Shown: positions 1 to 7,079 of the stretch, in pieces | Position numbering within the stretch: the first letter of the stretch is position 1 | Layout of the letters: each line of letters starts with the position of its first letter | From: DATAQC01 sp039649175 | GTDB taxonomy: Bacteria > Actinomycetota > Acidimicrobiia > Acidimicrobiales > AC-14 | DNA length: 12,707 bases | Reading direction: 5' to 3' | NCBI GenBank assembly: GCA_039649175.1 | Contig: JBBWZS010000116.1 | Coordinates: forward strand, 1-12,707 | Made by a program: the position numbers and the translations under genes | The notes under the pieces: generated by a model | The model's database searches: none | What the model saw: only the letters and a program-made list of their open reading frames with translations | What the model was told of the DNA's origin: nothing

Positions 1-356
1 CGGCAGCCGCCCTGCGGTGGGACCCCTACCCGTTCATCTTGTTGAACCTGGCCTTCTCCACCCAGGCCGCCTACGCCGCCCCACTGATCCTCCTGGCCCA
101 GAACCGCCAGGATCAACGGGACCGGGCTGAGACCGAACGCGATCGCCTCCTCACCGCCCGCACCCAGGCCGACGCCGAGTTCCTCGCCCGCGAGATCGCC
201 TCGGTGCGCCTGGCCCTGGCCGGTATGCCGACCGCAGACGACCTCCACGAGGTGGTGGAGCGCTTGACGGCCTCCATCGAGAGCCTGCGGCCGGAGCAGG
301 AACCGGAGCGGACGCCTGGTCCGGGGGCGGAGGGCCCACCCCTGAGCCCCGAGTGA
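1..356 (+). CDS. DUF1003 family membrane protein, C-terminal part (5' end outside window)
   Basis: The frame is open from base 3 and reads ALRWDPYPFILLNLAFSTQA then YAAPLILLAQNRQ, the signature end of DUF1003 proteins: a WDPYPFILLN motif followed by a transmembrane segment and a conserved Q-A-A-YAAP-L-I-L-AQNRQ. The family is an uncharacterised membrane protein family, usually with two adjacent TM helices and a cytoplasmic C-terminal helix. After the motif comes a charged helix (DQRDRAETERDR, with coiled-coil character), then a hydrophilic region ending in a Pro/Glu-rich tail. A TTG at 39 exists but lies inside the conserved motif, so it is not the start; the true start and first TM helix lie left of the window. 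The stop is TGA at 354-356. The next gene is on the opposite strand and converges on it with a 37-bp gap. Family assignment is firm; function is unknown. Confidence 0.88.
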   Translation, partial: AAALRWDPYPFILLNLAFSTQAAYAAPLILLAQNRQDQRDRAETERDRLLTARTQADAEFLAREIASVRLALAGMPTADDLHEVVERLTASIESLRPEQEPERTPGPGAEGPPLSPE

Positions 357-393
357 GGGGTGCCCTGTGCCGCAGGTCGCCAGCGGCCCCGGG

Positions 394-1191
394 TCAGGTG
401 ACGGGCGCGGCTTCGACGTGCACCACGTAGGTGCGGGTCTCGGCGGGGACGGCGTCCCACGGGCGGGCGAAGGCACAGCGGACGGTGGCCACTCCCGTTC
501 GGGGCGCGGCCAGCGTCACCCGTTGCCGCGGGGGCTCGGCGGGGTCGAAGCGTTCCTCGACGATGTCGAGCAGGCCGCCGGCGACGTCGACGCGCCACAC
601 GTGGCCGGGCCGGCCGTCGACAGGGAGGCGCAACTCGAAGGTGGCGCCCGGCCTGACCCGTACCGTCTTGGTCGGGTGGTCCACCGGCCCGGCGACCGCC
701 GCCACCGTTTCGATGGCGGCGTCGGGGGTGGCCGCCGGGGCCACGGCGCCGGCGGGCCGCTGTTCGCGACCGGGATCGTAGGCGGCCGGTGGCGGGCAGG
801 GCTCGGGCCCCACCCAGATCCAGCCGTCGCGCTCCTCGACCGGGTAGGTGGGCAGATAGCCGGGCTTGAGCTTCCAGAGGTTCTCGGGCCGGGCATCGTG
901 GGCGGGCACGATGTTCTCGCCGGTATGGGGGTCGTAGAGGTACAGGTGGTAGGGGCAGCGCAGGCGGCCGTCGAAGAAGCTGGCGTCGGCCAGGTCGGTG
1001 CCCTGGTGGGGGCAGCGGCCGGCGAACGCCACCACCTCGCCGGTGGCCAGGCGGACGAGGATCATGTCGGTGGCGCCGAGCGACACCGGGCGCAGCTCCG
1101 GCTCCTGGGGTGTGCCCACGGGACAGTCGCTGCTGAGCATCACCCGCACCAGGTCGGGGCCGCCGTCGTCACCTGGTTGAGGCACCTGCAC
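394..1191 (-). CDS. Rieske [2Fe-2S] protein fused to a chagasin-like (I42) C-terminal domain
   Basis: Predicted 265 aa. The N-terminal half is a Rieske ferredoxin-type domain (about residues 32-130). Its cluster ligands are Cys60 and His62 (RCPHQGTDL) and Cys79 and His82 (RCPYHLYLYD), with 16 residues between His62 and Cys79, as in canonical C-x-H...C-x2-H motifs. A Pro/Ala-rich linker (131-173) leads to a beta-rich domain (about 174-261) whose layout resembles chagasin/I42 cysteine-protease inhibitors: a G-x-F-x-L-x-LP strand, a loop and HVWRV where the family has NPTTGYxW, then a late RPW at 243-245 followed by a final strand. There is no signal peptide or TM, so it is probably cytosolic. 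The likely role is electron transfer or an oxygenase-type ferredoxin; no catalytic oxygenase domain is present. The frame continues upstream, but that stretch overlaps the divergent gene and looks like a shadow. GTG 1191 follows AAAAGGG by 4 nt; GTG 1185 (10 nt) and ATG 1140 are alternatives. Confidence 0.85.
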   Translation of the reverse strand: MQVPQPGDDGGPDLVRVMLSSDCPVGTPQEPELRPVSLGATDMILVRLATGEVVAFAGRCPHQGTDLADASFFDGRLRCPYHLYLYDPHTGENIVPAHDARPENLWKLKPGYLPTYPVEERDGWIWVGPEPCPPPAAYDPGREQRPAGAVAPAATPDAAIETVAAVAGPVDHPTKTVRVRPGATFELRLPVDGRPGHVWRVDVAGGLLDIVEERFDPAEPPRQRVTLAAPRTGVATVRCAFARPWDAVPAETRTYVVHVEAAPVT

Positions 1192-1323
1192 ATCACCCTT
1201 TTCACGCCGGCCACGAGGTCGAGGGCGAGCGTACCGCCGCCTGCGGCATCCTCCCGGTCGGGACACCCCGGCGGTAGGGTCGCCGCCAACGACGCAGGCG
1301 GTCGCCGTCGTGACCGGACGAAA

Positions 1324-1328
1324 GAGGA
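1324..1328 (+). promoter_or_regulatory. Ribosome binding site fixing the start at 1334
   Basis: GAGGA ends 5 nt before ATG 1334. The frame is open a little further upstream (an ATG-like start near 1310), but this Shine-Dalgarno and the signal peptide that begins at 1334 decide the start. A TAGGGT hexamer at 1275-1280 is a possible -10 element for this gene; I see no convincing -35. Confidence 0.65.
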
Positions 1329-1333
1329 CTGAC

Positions 1334-2086
1334 ATGGTGCGACGCCTGCTGCTCACGGTGACGGCGTTCACCGTGATCGTCCTCGCCGCCATCGCCGGCG
1401 GGGCACCGCCAGCTTCGGCCCAGACGACCACCACCCAGGGGGTGGCCCCGTCCACCACGCCCACCACGGCGCCGCCCACCACGCCACCGACCACCAGGGA
1501 GCGGGCGACGACCACCGTCGCGTCGTCCACGTCGACGTCGAGCACGAGTACGAGCACCACGTCGACCACCGTGGCCGGGGCCGACACGGGTGGGTCGGGC
1601 ATCTCCGCCAAGACCATCGCCCTGATCCTCGGCGCCATCGCCGTCCTGGTGTTGGCCGGCGTGGTCGTCGCCCTGTTGATCCGCCAGCGTGACGCCCAAC
1701 GGTGGGCCGACGAGGCTGCTCAGGCCGCCGTCGAGGGGCGAAGCGTGCTGGCGCTGGCCACCCGGGGGCTGGCCACGCTCGACCAGCCGGCGGCCGCCGC
1801 CCGGACGTGGTCCGACCTCGAGGTCCAGGGCGCCCAGCTGCACCAGCGGTTCCAGGCCCTGAGCCGTCGCCCGCCCGAGGACTGGCTGGGCGCGGCGGTG
1901 GCCGGGGCCGACCAGGCGCTGCAAGCCCTCCGGTCGGGCACCGATGCCGACCGCGCCCTGCGCCTCGGGCCACCGGCGCCGACGCCGGAGCAGCTCGGCT
2001 ACTCCGAGGCCGTGGTCCGCCAGCGCACGGCCGACTTCGAACAGGAGCTGGGCGCCCTCGACGCCAACCTCGCCCGCCATCGCTGA
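1334..2086 (+). CDS. Signal-peptide, Thr-rich stalk, single-TM protein of unknown function
   Basis: Predicted 250 aa. Residues 1-29 form a clear Sec signal peptide: basic MVRR, hydrophobic core, then PASA before Gln30, fitting signal peptidase I. Residues 30-82 are almost entirely Thr, Ser, Pro and Ala, an extended extracytoplasmic stalk of a type that can be O-glycosylated in actinobacteria (inference). A transmembrane helix spans about 95-117 and is followed by the positive R-Q-R-D, so the C-terminal 130 residues should be cytoplasmic. That part is Ala/Leu/Gln-rich and helical (AQRWADEAAQAAVEGRS onward) with no recognised catalytic motif. I do not recognise the family. The predicted topology resembles a small surface sensor or anchor. 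It is divergent from the Rieske gene (142-bp gap) and convergent with the SGNH gene (56-bp gap), so it is probably monocistronic. Confidence 0.82.
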   Translation: MVRRLLLTVTAFTVIVLAAIAGGAPPASAQTTTTQGVAPSTTPTTAPPTTPPTTRERATTTVASSTSTSSTSTSTTSTTVAGADTGGSGISAKTIALILGAIAVLVLAGVVVALLIRQRDAQRWADEAAQAAVEGRSVLALATRGLATLDQPAAAARTWSDLEVQGAQLHQRFQALSRRPPEDWLGAAVAGADQALQALRSGTDADRALRLGPPAPTPEQLGYSEAVVRQRTADFEQELGALDANLARHR

Positions 2087-2142
2087 ACTTGTGCCGTAGG
2101 CGGCGCCACTGGGTCACCGCGGAGGCTCTCAGGCGGGCAAGC

Positions 2143-3252
2143 TCACCATGGGGCACTGAGGGCGAACCACGGCTTGTCGGACTCCGCCTTGGTCGTCGCC
2201 GGCCCCGCGGGTGGTGACGACGGCGGCGGGGCCGTGGTGGCGGGCACGGAGTCCCGGCGGGCCGGCGACGCCGGGGCCGACGTCAGGGGAGCACCGGTGG
2301 CGGGCTGGCCGGGAACGGCCGCGGGCGGCAGCCCTCCCGGGCCGGCCGCCTTGGCGATTTCGGCGGCGACCACGCCGAGCACGGCGTTGGCGACCCGGTC
2401 GCCGCCGGCGCGGGTGAGGTGGATCCCGTCGCCCTGGCGCATCAGCACCGGTGCTCCGTCGCCACCGCTGAGGTAGGCGTTGTAGCTCGTCCCGTCCGTG
2501 CTGAGGATCGGCCTGGTGTCGACGAAGCGGATCCAGGGCCGGCGGCCGGCCTCGTCGGCGAAGATGGCGTCGAGGATCTTCTCCCGCTCGGAGAACTCGC
2601 TGTCGCGCATGATGGGCTGGCCCACCCAGACCACCAGACGGCCGTCGCCGCCCAGCTGGTCCATGACGGCGGCAACCCGCCTCCGGTACTCGCCCTGCCA
2701 GGCCGGCGACCGGACCGGTTCGGCCTTGCCGTTCACGTCCATGGACTGGGCGTCGTTGGCCCCGAACATGATGACGATGACCTCGGGCTTGGTGGGCAAC
2801 ACGCTGTCCTGCAGGTGGGAGGGCCAGTCGAAGAAGTCGGGACGGGTGAGGCCGGTGGAGATGCGGTAGTCGAGGGTGGCGGCGATGTCGCCCCGCGCCA
2901 CCGCCTTGGCCACCACCGACTGCCCGAAGACCTGGGCCATCGAGTCGCCGCCGACCCACAGGCGAAGGGGTTCGGCGGTCGTGGGCACGCGGAGGCGGAC
3001 GACGGGCGGGGCGATGGTGGTGGACGTGGTCGCCGAGGTGGCGCCCCGCGCCGCGGGGCGGTCGGCGATGTGGCGGACCTTGCGCTCGAACACCACTCTG
3101 GGTCGGTCGAGCCTCGTCGTCCTGGCGATGGTGCGCACCGGGCCCATGACGGCGACGGCCAACCGGCGTTGCCACCCGGCGTCCTGGGCGTGGGCCTTGA
3201 CGTAGAGCGAGTCGGCGTTGAGCAACAGCCCGAGCACCAGGGCCAGGACCAT
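2143..3252 (-). CDS. DUF459-like SGNH hydrolase, membrane-anchored
   Basis: Predicted 369 aa from ATG 3252. An N-terminal hydrophobic segment (LALVLGLLLNA) acts as signal anchor. A Thr-rich linker around 71-82 precedes the SGNH fold: block I GGDSM with nucleophile Ser104, block III FGAND with Asn166, and block V DGIHLT with Asp275 and His278 as the catalytic pair. The order and the LLNAD...A...GW...LDRPR N-terminal pattern fit the DUF459/COG2845 group, extracytoplasmic proteins related to SGNH esterases and to acetyl-transferring AlgJ/AlgX-type proteins. The C-terminal 65 residues are Pro/Ala/Thr-rich and probably disordered. It is divergent from the MBOAT gene, so it may act on the same acylated glycan. 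The start is doubtful: ATG 3252 has no Shine-Dalgarno, sits at the very start of the TM, and the frame stays open to 3427 with an Arg-rich stretch just upstream that would make a normal cytoplasmic N-terminus, yet no ATG/GTG/TTG occurs there. Confidence 0.85.
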   Translation of the reverse strand: MVLALVLGLLLNADSLYVKAHAQDAGWQRRLAVAVMGPVRTIARTTRLDRPRVVFERKVRHIADRPAARGATSATTSTTIAPPVVRLRVPTTAEPLRLWVGGDSMAQVFGQSVVAKAVARGDIAATLDYRISTGLTRPDFFDWPSHLQDSVLPTKPEVIVIMFGANDAQSMDVNGKAEPVRSPAWQGEYRRRVAAVMDQLGGDGRLVVWVGQPIMRDSEFSEREKILDAIFADEAGRRPWIRFVDTRPILSTDGTSYNAYLSGGDGAPVLMRQGDGIHLTRAGGDRVANAVLGVVAAEIAKAAGPGGLPPAAVPGQPATGAPLTSAPASPARRDSVPATTAPPPSSPPAGPATTKAESDKPWFALSAPW

Positions 3253-3438
3253 GGCGCCGAGGACGCTGCCGGCGGCGTGGGGGACGTCCCCGTTGGGCAG
3301 GCGCCGCCGCCGGCGGGGCCGGTACCCGGGCCCGGCCCGCCCGCCGGGGCCACGACCTGCGTAGGGATCAAGTACCGCGGTGGGGCCGCCCGATCCGATG
3401 GCCGAGGTTCGGATGGGCCGACATTACCGCGGGGCGTC

Positions 3439-3461
3439 CCCGATCGGTCGAACCGATCGGG
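3439..3461. promoter_or_regulatory. Perfect 10-bp inverted repeat in divergent promoter region (candidate operator)
   Basis: Left arm CCCGATCGGT (3439-3448), spacer CGA, right arm ACCGATCGGG (3452-3461): a perfect dyad of 23 bp. It lies in the 251-bp gap between the divergent SGNH gene (start 3252) and MBOAT gene (start 3504), 42 bp before the latter. The same gap holds two copies of TACCGCGG (3373-3380 and 3425-3432). A dyad of this size is typical of a dimeric repressor site controlling one or both genes. It could instead form an RNA hairpin in the MBOAT leader. No T-tract follows, so it is not a classical terminator. The rest of the gap shows no ORF I would support. Confidence 0.5.
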
Positions 3462-3503
3462 ATCGAGCACCCGCCGCGGGCGTCATGGTTGACTACGCCT
3501 CGG

Positions 3504-4943
3504 ATGCTGTTCCCGACCGCCGCATTCGCCGTCTTCTTCAGCGTCGTCTTCCTCTTGAACTGGCTCCTGCGCCCGTTCGCGGTCCCCTGGAAGCTGTTCA
3601 TGCTGGGGGCCAGCTACTTCTTCTACGGCTGGTGGGAGGTGCCGTTCTGCCTGCTCCTCGCCGGGTCGACCATCGCCAACCAGTTCTTTGCCGAGGTCAT
3701 CCACCGGGCCCGTGACGAACGGACGGCCCGGGCCTGGCTGGTAGTGGCGGTTGTGACCGACCTGGCGGTATTGGGGTGGTTCAAGTACTACGGGTTCTTC
3801 GTCGAATCGGTCACCGGCGCGCTCGTGAAGATCGGCCTGCACCCGAACCCGCCACTGCTGCAAGTGGTGCTGCCGGTGGGGATCTCGTTCTTCACCTTCC
3901 ACGCCGTGAGTTACGTGATCGATGTCTACCGCCACGACATCGAGCCCGTCGCTCCTCTCGATTTCGCCGTCTACATGGCGTTCTTCCCCCACCTGGTCGC
4001 GGGGCCCATCGTCCGGGCAAGCGAGCTGGTCCCCCAGATCCGGGCCCGCTCCGATCCCCGGGCGGTCGACTCGGCACTGGCCTTCCGCCTGATCCTCGTG
4101 GGCCTGTTCAAGAAGGTGGTCATCTCCAGCTACCTGGCGACGGCGGTGGTCGACCCCGTGTTCGCCGTGCCCAAGGCCCACAGCGCCCTGGAGGTCCTGG
4201 CCGCCGTCTACGGCTACGCGATTCAGATCTACGCCGACTTCTCCGGCTACACCGACATCGCCATCGGGTGCGCCCTGCTACTGGGCTTCAAGTTCCCCCA
4301 GAACTTCAACCGGCCGTACACGGCGAGGTCGGTCCAGGATTTCTGGCGGCGCTGGCACATGACCCTGTCGCGGTTCCTGCGCGACTACGTCTACATCCCC
4401 CTCGGCGGCAACCGCGGCGGGCCCAGCCGGGTACGGCGCAACCTCATGTTGACCATGCTCCTCGGCGGGCTCTGGCACGGCGCCGCCTGGACGTTCGTGA
4501 TCTGGGGCGCCATCCACGGGGGCGCCATGGTGCTGGAGCGTTCACGCGACGATCGCCGGCGCGCCGCCGGTGCCTCTGCAGCCGGCGGCTCCGCAATCGG
4601 CGCCGGCTCACCGCTGGCTGCCATCGGCTGGTGGCTGGTCACCTTCCACGTGGTGTGCCTCGGGTGGGTCTTTTTCCGAGCCGAGTCCCTGGGAGCGGCG
4701 TTCGACATGCTCGGACGCCTCGCTGCATGGGGCCCGGCGCCCCTCGTCACACCGTTGCTGGTGGCCACCATCGTCGCCAGTGTCACCGTGCAGTTCGTGC
4801 CGTTCGACGCGGTGAAAAAGCTCCAGACGACGTTCTCGGAGCTGGGGCCGGCGTGGCAGGGCGCGGTCGTCGCCTTCGGCCTCGTCGTGGTGGGCGCTCT
4901 TGCGCCGCGCGGCGTCGCCCCATTCATCTACTTCCGGTTCTGA
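3504..4943 (+). CDS. MBOAT family O-acyltransferase (AlgI/DltB type)
   Basis: Predicted 479 aa polytopic membrane protein. Such enzymes move acyl groups from a cytoplasmic donor across the membrane to an extracellular glycan or a partner protein. It opens with MLFPTAAFAVFFSVVFLLNW, the typical AlgI-family start. Further family hallmarks are the LGWFKYYGFF segment, the LPVGISFFTFHAVSYVIDVYR motif, IYADFSGYTDIAIG, FNRPY, FWRRWHMTLSRFLRDYVYIPLGGN (His285) and GGLWHGAAWTFVIWGAIHG with the catalytic His325. An Ala/Gly-rich cytoplasmic or loop insertion lies at about 347-368. ATG 3504 was chosen because it gives the canonical N-terminus; TTG 3489 is an in-frame alternative and neither has a strong Shine-Dalgarno. 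It is followed by the AT3-SGNH gene in the same direction (78-bp gap) and is divergent from the DUF459 gene, which may be its AlgJ/X-like partner (inference). The acceptor glycan cannot be read from the sequence. Confidence 0.93.
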   Translation: MLFPTAAFAVFFSVVFLLNWLLRPFAVPWKLFMLGASYFFYGWWEVPFCLLLAGSTIANQFFAEVIHRARDERTARAWLVVAVVTDLAVLGWFKYYGFFVESVTGALVKIGLHPNPPLLQVVLPVGISFFTFHAVSYVIDVYRHDIEPVAPLDFAVYMAFFPHLVAGPIVRASELVPQIRARSDPRAVDSALAFRLILVGLFKKVVISSYLATAVVDPVFAVPKAHSALEVLAAVYGYAIQIYADFSGYTDIAIGCALLLGFKFPQNFNRPYTARSVQDFWRRWHMTLSRFLRDYVYIPLGGNRGGPSRVRRNLMLTMLLGGLWHGAAWTFVIWGAIHGGAMVLERSRDDRRRAAGASAAGGSAIGAGSPLAAIGWWLVTFHVVCLGWVFFRAESLGAAFDMLGRLAAWGPAPLVTPLLVATIVASVTVQFVPFDAVKKLQTTFSELGPAWQGAVVAFGLVVVGALAPRGVAPFIYFRF

Positions 4944-4986
4944 TCGACCGCCTCCACGGGTGGTTCCACGGCCGCGGGATGGCTCA

Positions 4987-5007
4987 GCACCGGGGCCCAG
5001 CCGGTGC
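4987..5007 (+). other. 7-bp perfect hairpin between MBOAT and AT3 genes
   Basis: GCACCGG (4987-4993) pairs with CCGGTGC (5001-5007) around the 7-nt loop GGCCCAG. It ends 14 nt before ATG 5022 and is directly followed by ATACTTG, not a T-run, so it is a poor intrinsic terminator. CATACT (5007-5012) overlaps its last base and could be a -10 element giving a near-leaderless mRNA for the downstream gene, in which case the dyad would sit between -35 and -10 as an operator. Alternatively it attenuates read-through. Confidence 0.4.
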
Positions 5008-5021
5008 ATACTTGATCGGCT

Positions 5022-7058
5022 ATGGCGCCCGCTTCGCCTTCGAGCTCCCCGAAGCCGGGCCGGTCGGGCGATCACAGCTTGTTTCGGTTGTCCGAGATCG
5101 TGGCGCTCGGCGACGACGCCCCCCCGTCACCGTCGATCGACCTGGCCGGGCTGCGCGCCGTGGCCACCGCCGAGCCCCCCTCCGGGAACGGCCCCGAGCC
5201 CGCCCCCGCCCCCGCCCCGAAGCGCTCGGCGGGCCGGCGCTCGGCCTACTTCCCCGCCCTCGACGGTCTGCGGGCCCTGGCCGTCGGCGCCGTGGTCGCC
5301 TATCACGCCAACCTGACGTGGGCCAAGGGCGGCTTCCTCGGTGTCGACGTCTTCTTCGTGCTGAGCGGGTTCCTCATCACCGGCGTCCTGCTGGCCGACG
5401 TCGAACGGACCGGCCATCTGCAGCTGCGGCGCTTCTGGCGGCGTCGAGCTCGTCGCCTGCTGCCTGCGGTCGGCGTGCTGTTGGTGGCAGTGGCGTTGCT
5501 CGTCCCCCTGCTGGCGCCCGACGAGGGCCACCGTCTCGGCGGTGACCTCCTCGCCTCCATCGCCTACGTCACCAACTGGCGGCTCATCTTCCAGCACCAG
5601 TCGTACTTCGAGGCCATCGGCCGACCGCCGCTGCTCCAGCACCTGTGGAGCCTCGCCGTGGAGGAACAGTTCTACCTGCTGTGGCCGCTGGTGCTGGCCG
5701 TGGCTCTTCGTTGGAACCGCCGCCGCGAGCTGCTCGGGGCCTGGGCCCTGGCCTTCGCGGGGATCTCCACCCTCATCATGATCCTGCTCTACGACCCGTC
5801 GGTCGACCCGTCCCGGGTGTACTACGGCACCGACACCCGCATCGCCGCCATCTTCGTGGGCGCCGCCCTGGCCTGCGTGAGCAAGGCCTGGGCGGGAAAG
5901 CGCTGGGTCAGCGGCCCGAAGCGGAAGCTGCGCCTGGAGATCGCCGGTGTGGTGAGCCTGGGCATCCTCGCCTGGTGCGTGGCCAACGTCAGCCAGTTCG
6001 ACGCCCGCCTGTACCGCGGCGGCTTCCTCCTCGTCGCCCTGGCCGCGGCCATCGTCGTGGCCGTCGGCGCCGACCGCCAGCGCACGGTGGTGGGCCGGGT
6101 GCTGGGCATGCGGCCCCTCGTGTGGCTGGGCAAGCGGTCGTACGCCATCTACCTGTGGTTCTGGCCGGTGTTCATGCTCTCCCGCGCGCACGCAGACGTC
6201 GACGTCAGCGGCAACACCTTGCTCGCCCTGCAACTGGCCGTCATCCTGGCCCTGGCGGCGGCGTCGTACCGGTTCGTCGAGGTGCCCTGCCGCTCGGGCG
6301 CCCTGGGCCGGGCGTGGGACCAGTGGCGTGCCGGCAAGCTGCCCGCCCAGACCCGGCGCACGACGGCCTGGGTCGCCGGCAGCCTCGCCGCCCTCGCCGT
6401 CTTTGCCGCCGTCGTCTACCAGCCACCCAAGCCCATCACCGTCCAGGCTGCCGCCCGAGGGGTCCATCGCGTCGGGGGAGCCCGAGCGCCGGTGGACACC
6501 GTCACCACCTTCGGACCGTCACCGCTCGGTGCCAGCGTGGCCACCACGGTGGCGCCTGCGGTGCCCGCCCCGGTGCCCACCGCCCCGGCGGCGCCGATCC
6601 AGGCAAAGGTGACGGCCATCGGCGACTCCGTGCTGCTCGAGACCCAGGACGCGTTGGCGGCCAAGATCGCCGACCTGTACTTCGACGCCGACGTGGCCCG
6701 TCAGACGTCGCGCACGCTGGCCGCCGCCCGGGCCCTGCGGGCCTCGGGCAAGTTGGGTGACGAGGTCGTCCTGCAGGTGGGCAACAACGGCACCATCACC
6801 AAGAGCCAGTTCGACCAGTTCATGGACGTGTTCGCATCGGTGCGCCGCGTGGTGGTCGTCAACATCAAGGTGCCCCGTCCCTGGGAGCAGGCCAACAACG
6901 AGGTGCTGGCCGACGGGGTGCAGCGCACGCCGAAGGCGGTGCTCGTCGACTGGAACAAGCTGGGCGGTACCCACCCCGACGTCTTCGAGAGCGACAGCGT
7001 CCACCTGACCCCGTCAGGGGTTCACCTGCTCACCGACGCCATCGTCGCCAAGCTCTGA
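5022..7058 (+). CDS. Acyltransferase-3 (OafA/YrhL-like) fused to C-terminal SGNH domain
   Basis: Predicted 678 aa. A Pro-rich, probably disordered cytoplasmic leader (1-75) precedes an acyltransferase-3 domain (about 78-425) with all main motifs: YFPALDGLRALAVGAVVAYH with the key His95, GGFLGVDVFFVLSGFLIT, FWRRRARRLLPA, and HLWSLAVEEQFYLLWP (His207, Glu214, Glu215). About ten TM helices follow the usual plan, then an extra TM (WVAGSLAALAVFAAVVY), a Thr/Pro/Val linker, and an extracytoplasmic SGNH domain (about 525-678) with IGDSV (Ser536), GNNGT (Asn588) and DSVHLTPSG (Asp658, His661). Known fusions of this kind, such as OafB-type enzymes, O-acetylate cell-surface polysaccharides: AT3 passes the acetyl group through the membrane and SGNH places it on the glycan. 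Length matches such fusions. ATG 5022 has no Shine-Dalgarno; the conserved region begins far downstream, so the first 70 residues are less certain. It converges on the BrkB gene with a 21-bp gap. Confidence 0.93.
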   Translation: MAPASPSSSPKPGRSGDHSLFRLSEIVALGDDAPPSPSIDLAGLRAVATAEPPSGNGPEPAPAPAPKRSAGRRSAYFPALDGLRALAVGAVVAYHANLTWAKGGFLGVDVFFVLSGFLITGVLLADVERTGHLQLRRFWRRRARRLLPAVGVLLVAVALLVPLLAPDEGHRLGGDLLASIAYVTNWRLIFQHQSYFEAIGRPPLLQHLWSLAVEEQFYLLWPLVLAVALRWNRRRELLGAWALAFAGISTLIMILLYDPSVDPSRVYYGTDTRIAAIFVGAALACVSKAWAGKRWVSGPKRKLRLEIAGVVSLGILAWCVANVSQFDARLYRGGFLLVALAAAIVVAVGADRQRTVVGRVLGMRPLVWLGKRSYAIYLWFWPVFMLSRAHADVDVSGNTLLALQLAVILALAAASYRFVEVPCRSGALGRAWDQWRAGKLPAQTRRTTAWVAGSLAALAVFAAVVYQPPKPITVQAAARGVHRVGGARAPVDTVTTFGPSPLGASVATTVAPAVPAPVPTAPAAPIQAKVTAIGDSVLLETQDALAAKIADLYFDADVARQTSRTLAAARALRASGKLGDEVVLQVGNNGTITKSQFDQFMDVFASVRRVVVVNIKVPRPWEQANNEVLADGVQRTPKAVLVDWNKLGGTHPDVFESDSVHLTPSGVHLLTDAIVAKL

Positions 7059-7079
7059 TCTGGGCCGGGTCGGCGCTCG

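Noticed and set aside
367..1332. Long open frame on the plus strand opposite the Rieske gene
   Set aside because: Gly/His/Val-rich translation without any domain; a high-GC antisense shadow.
1192..1638. N-terminal extension of the Rieske frame upstream of 1191
   Set aside because: It overlaps the well-supported signal-peptide gene on the other strand, reads as Val/Asp/Arg low-complexity typical of an antisense shadow, and Rieske homology begins only near residue 30 of the shorter protein.
5127..6467. 446-codon open frame antisense to the AT3-SGNH gene
   Set aside because: No domain, Gly/Gln/Asp-rich shadow; the plus strand carries all AT3 motifs.
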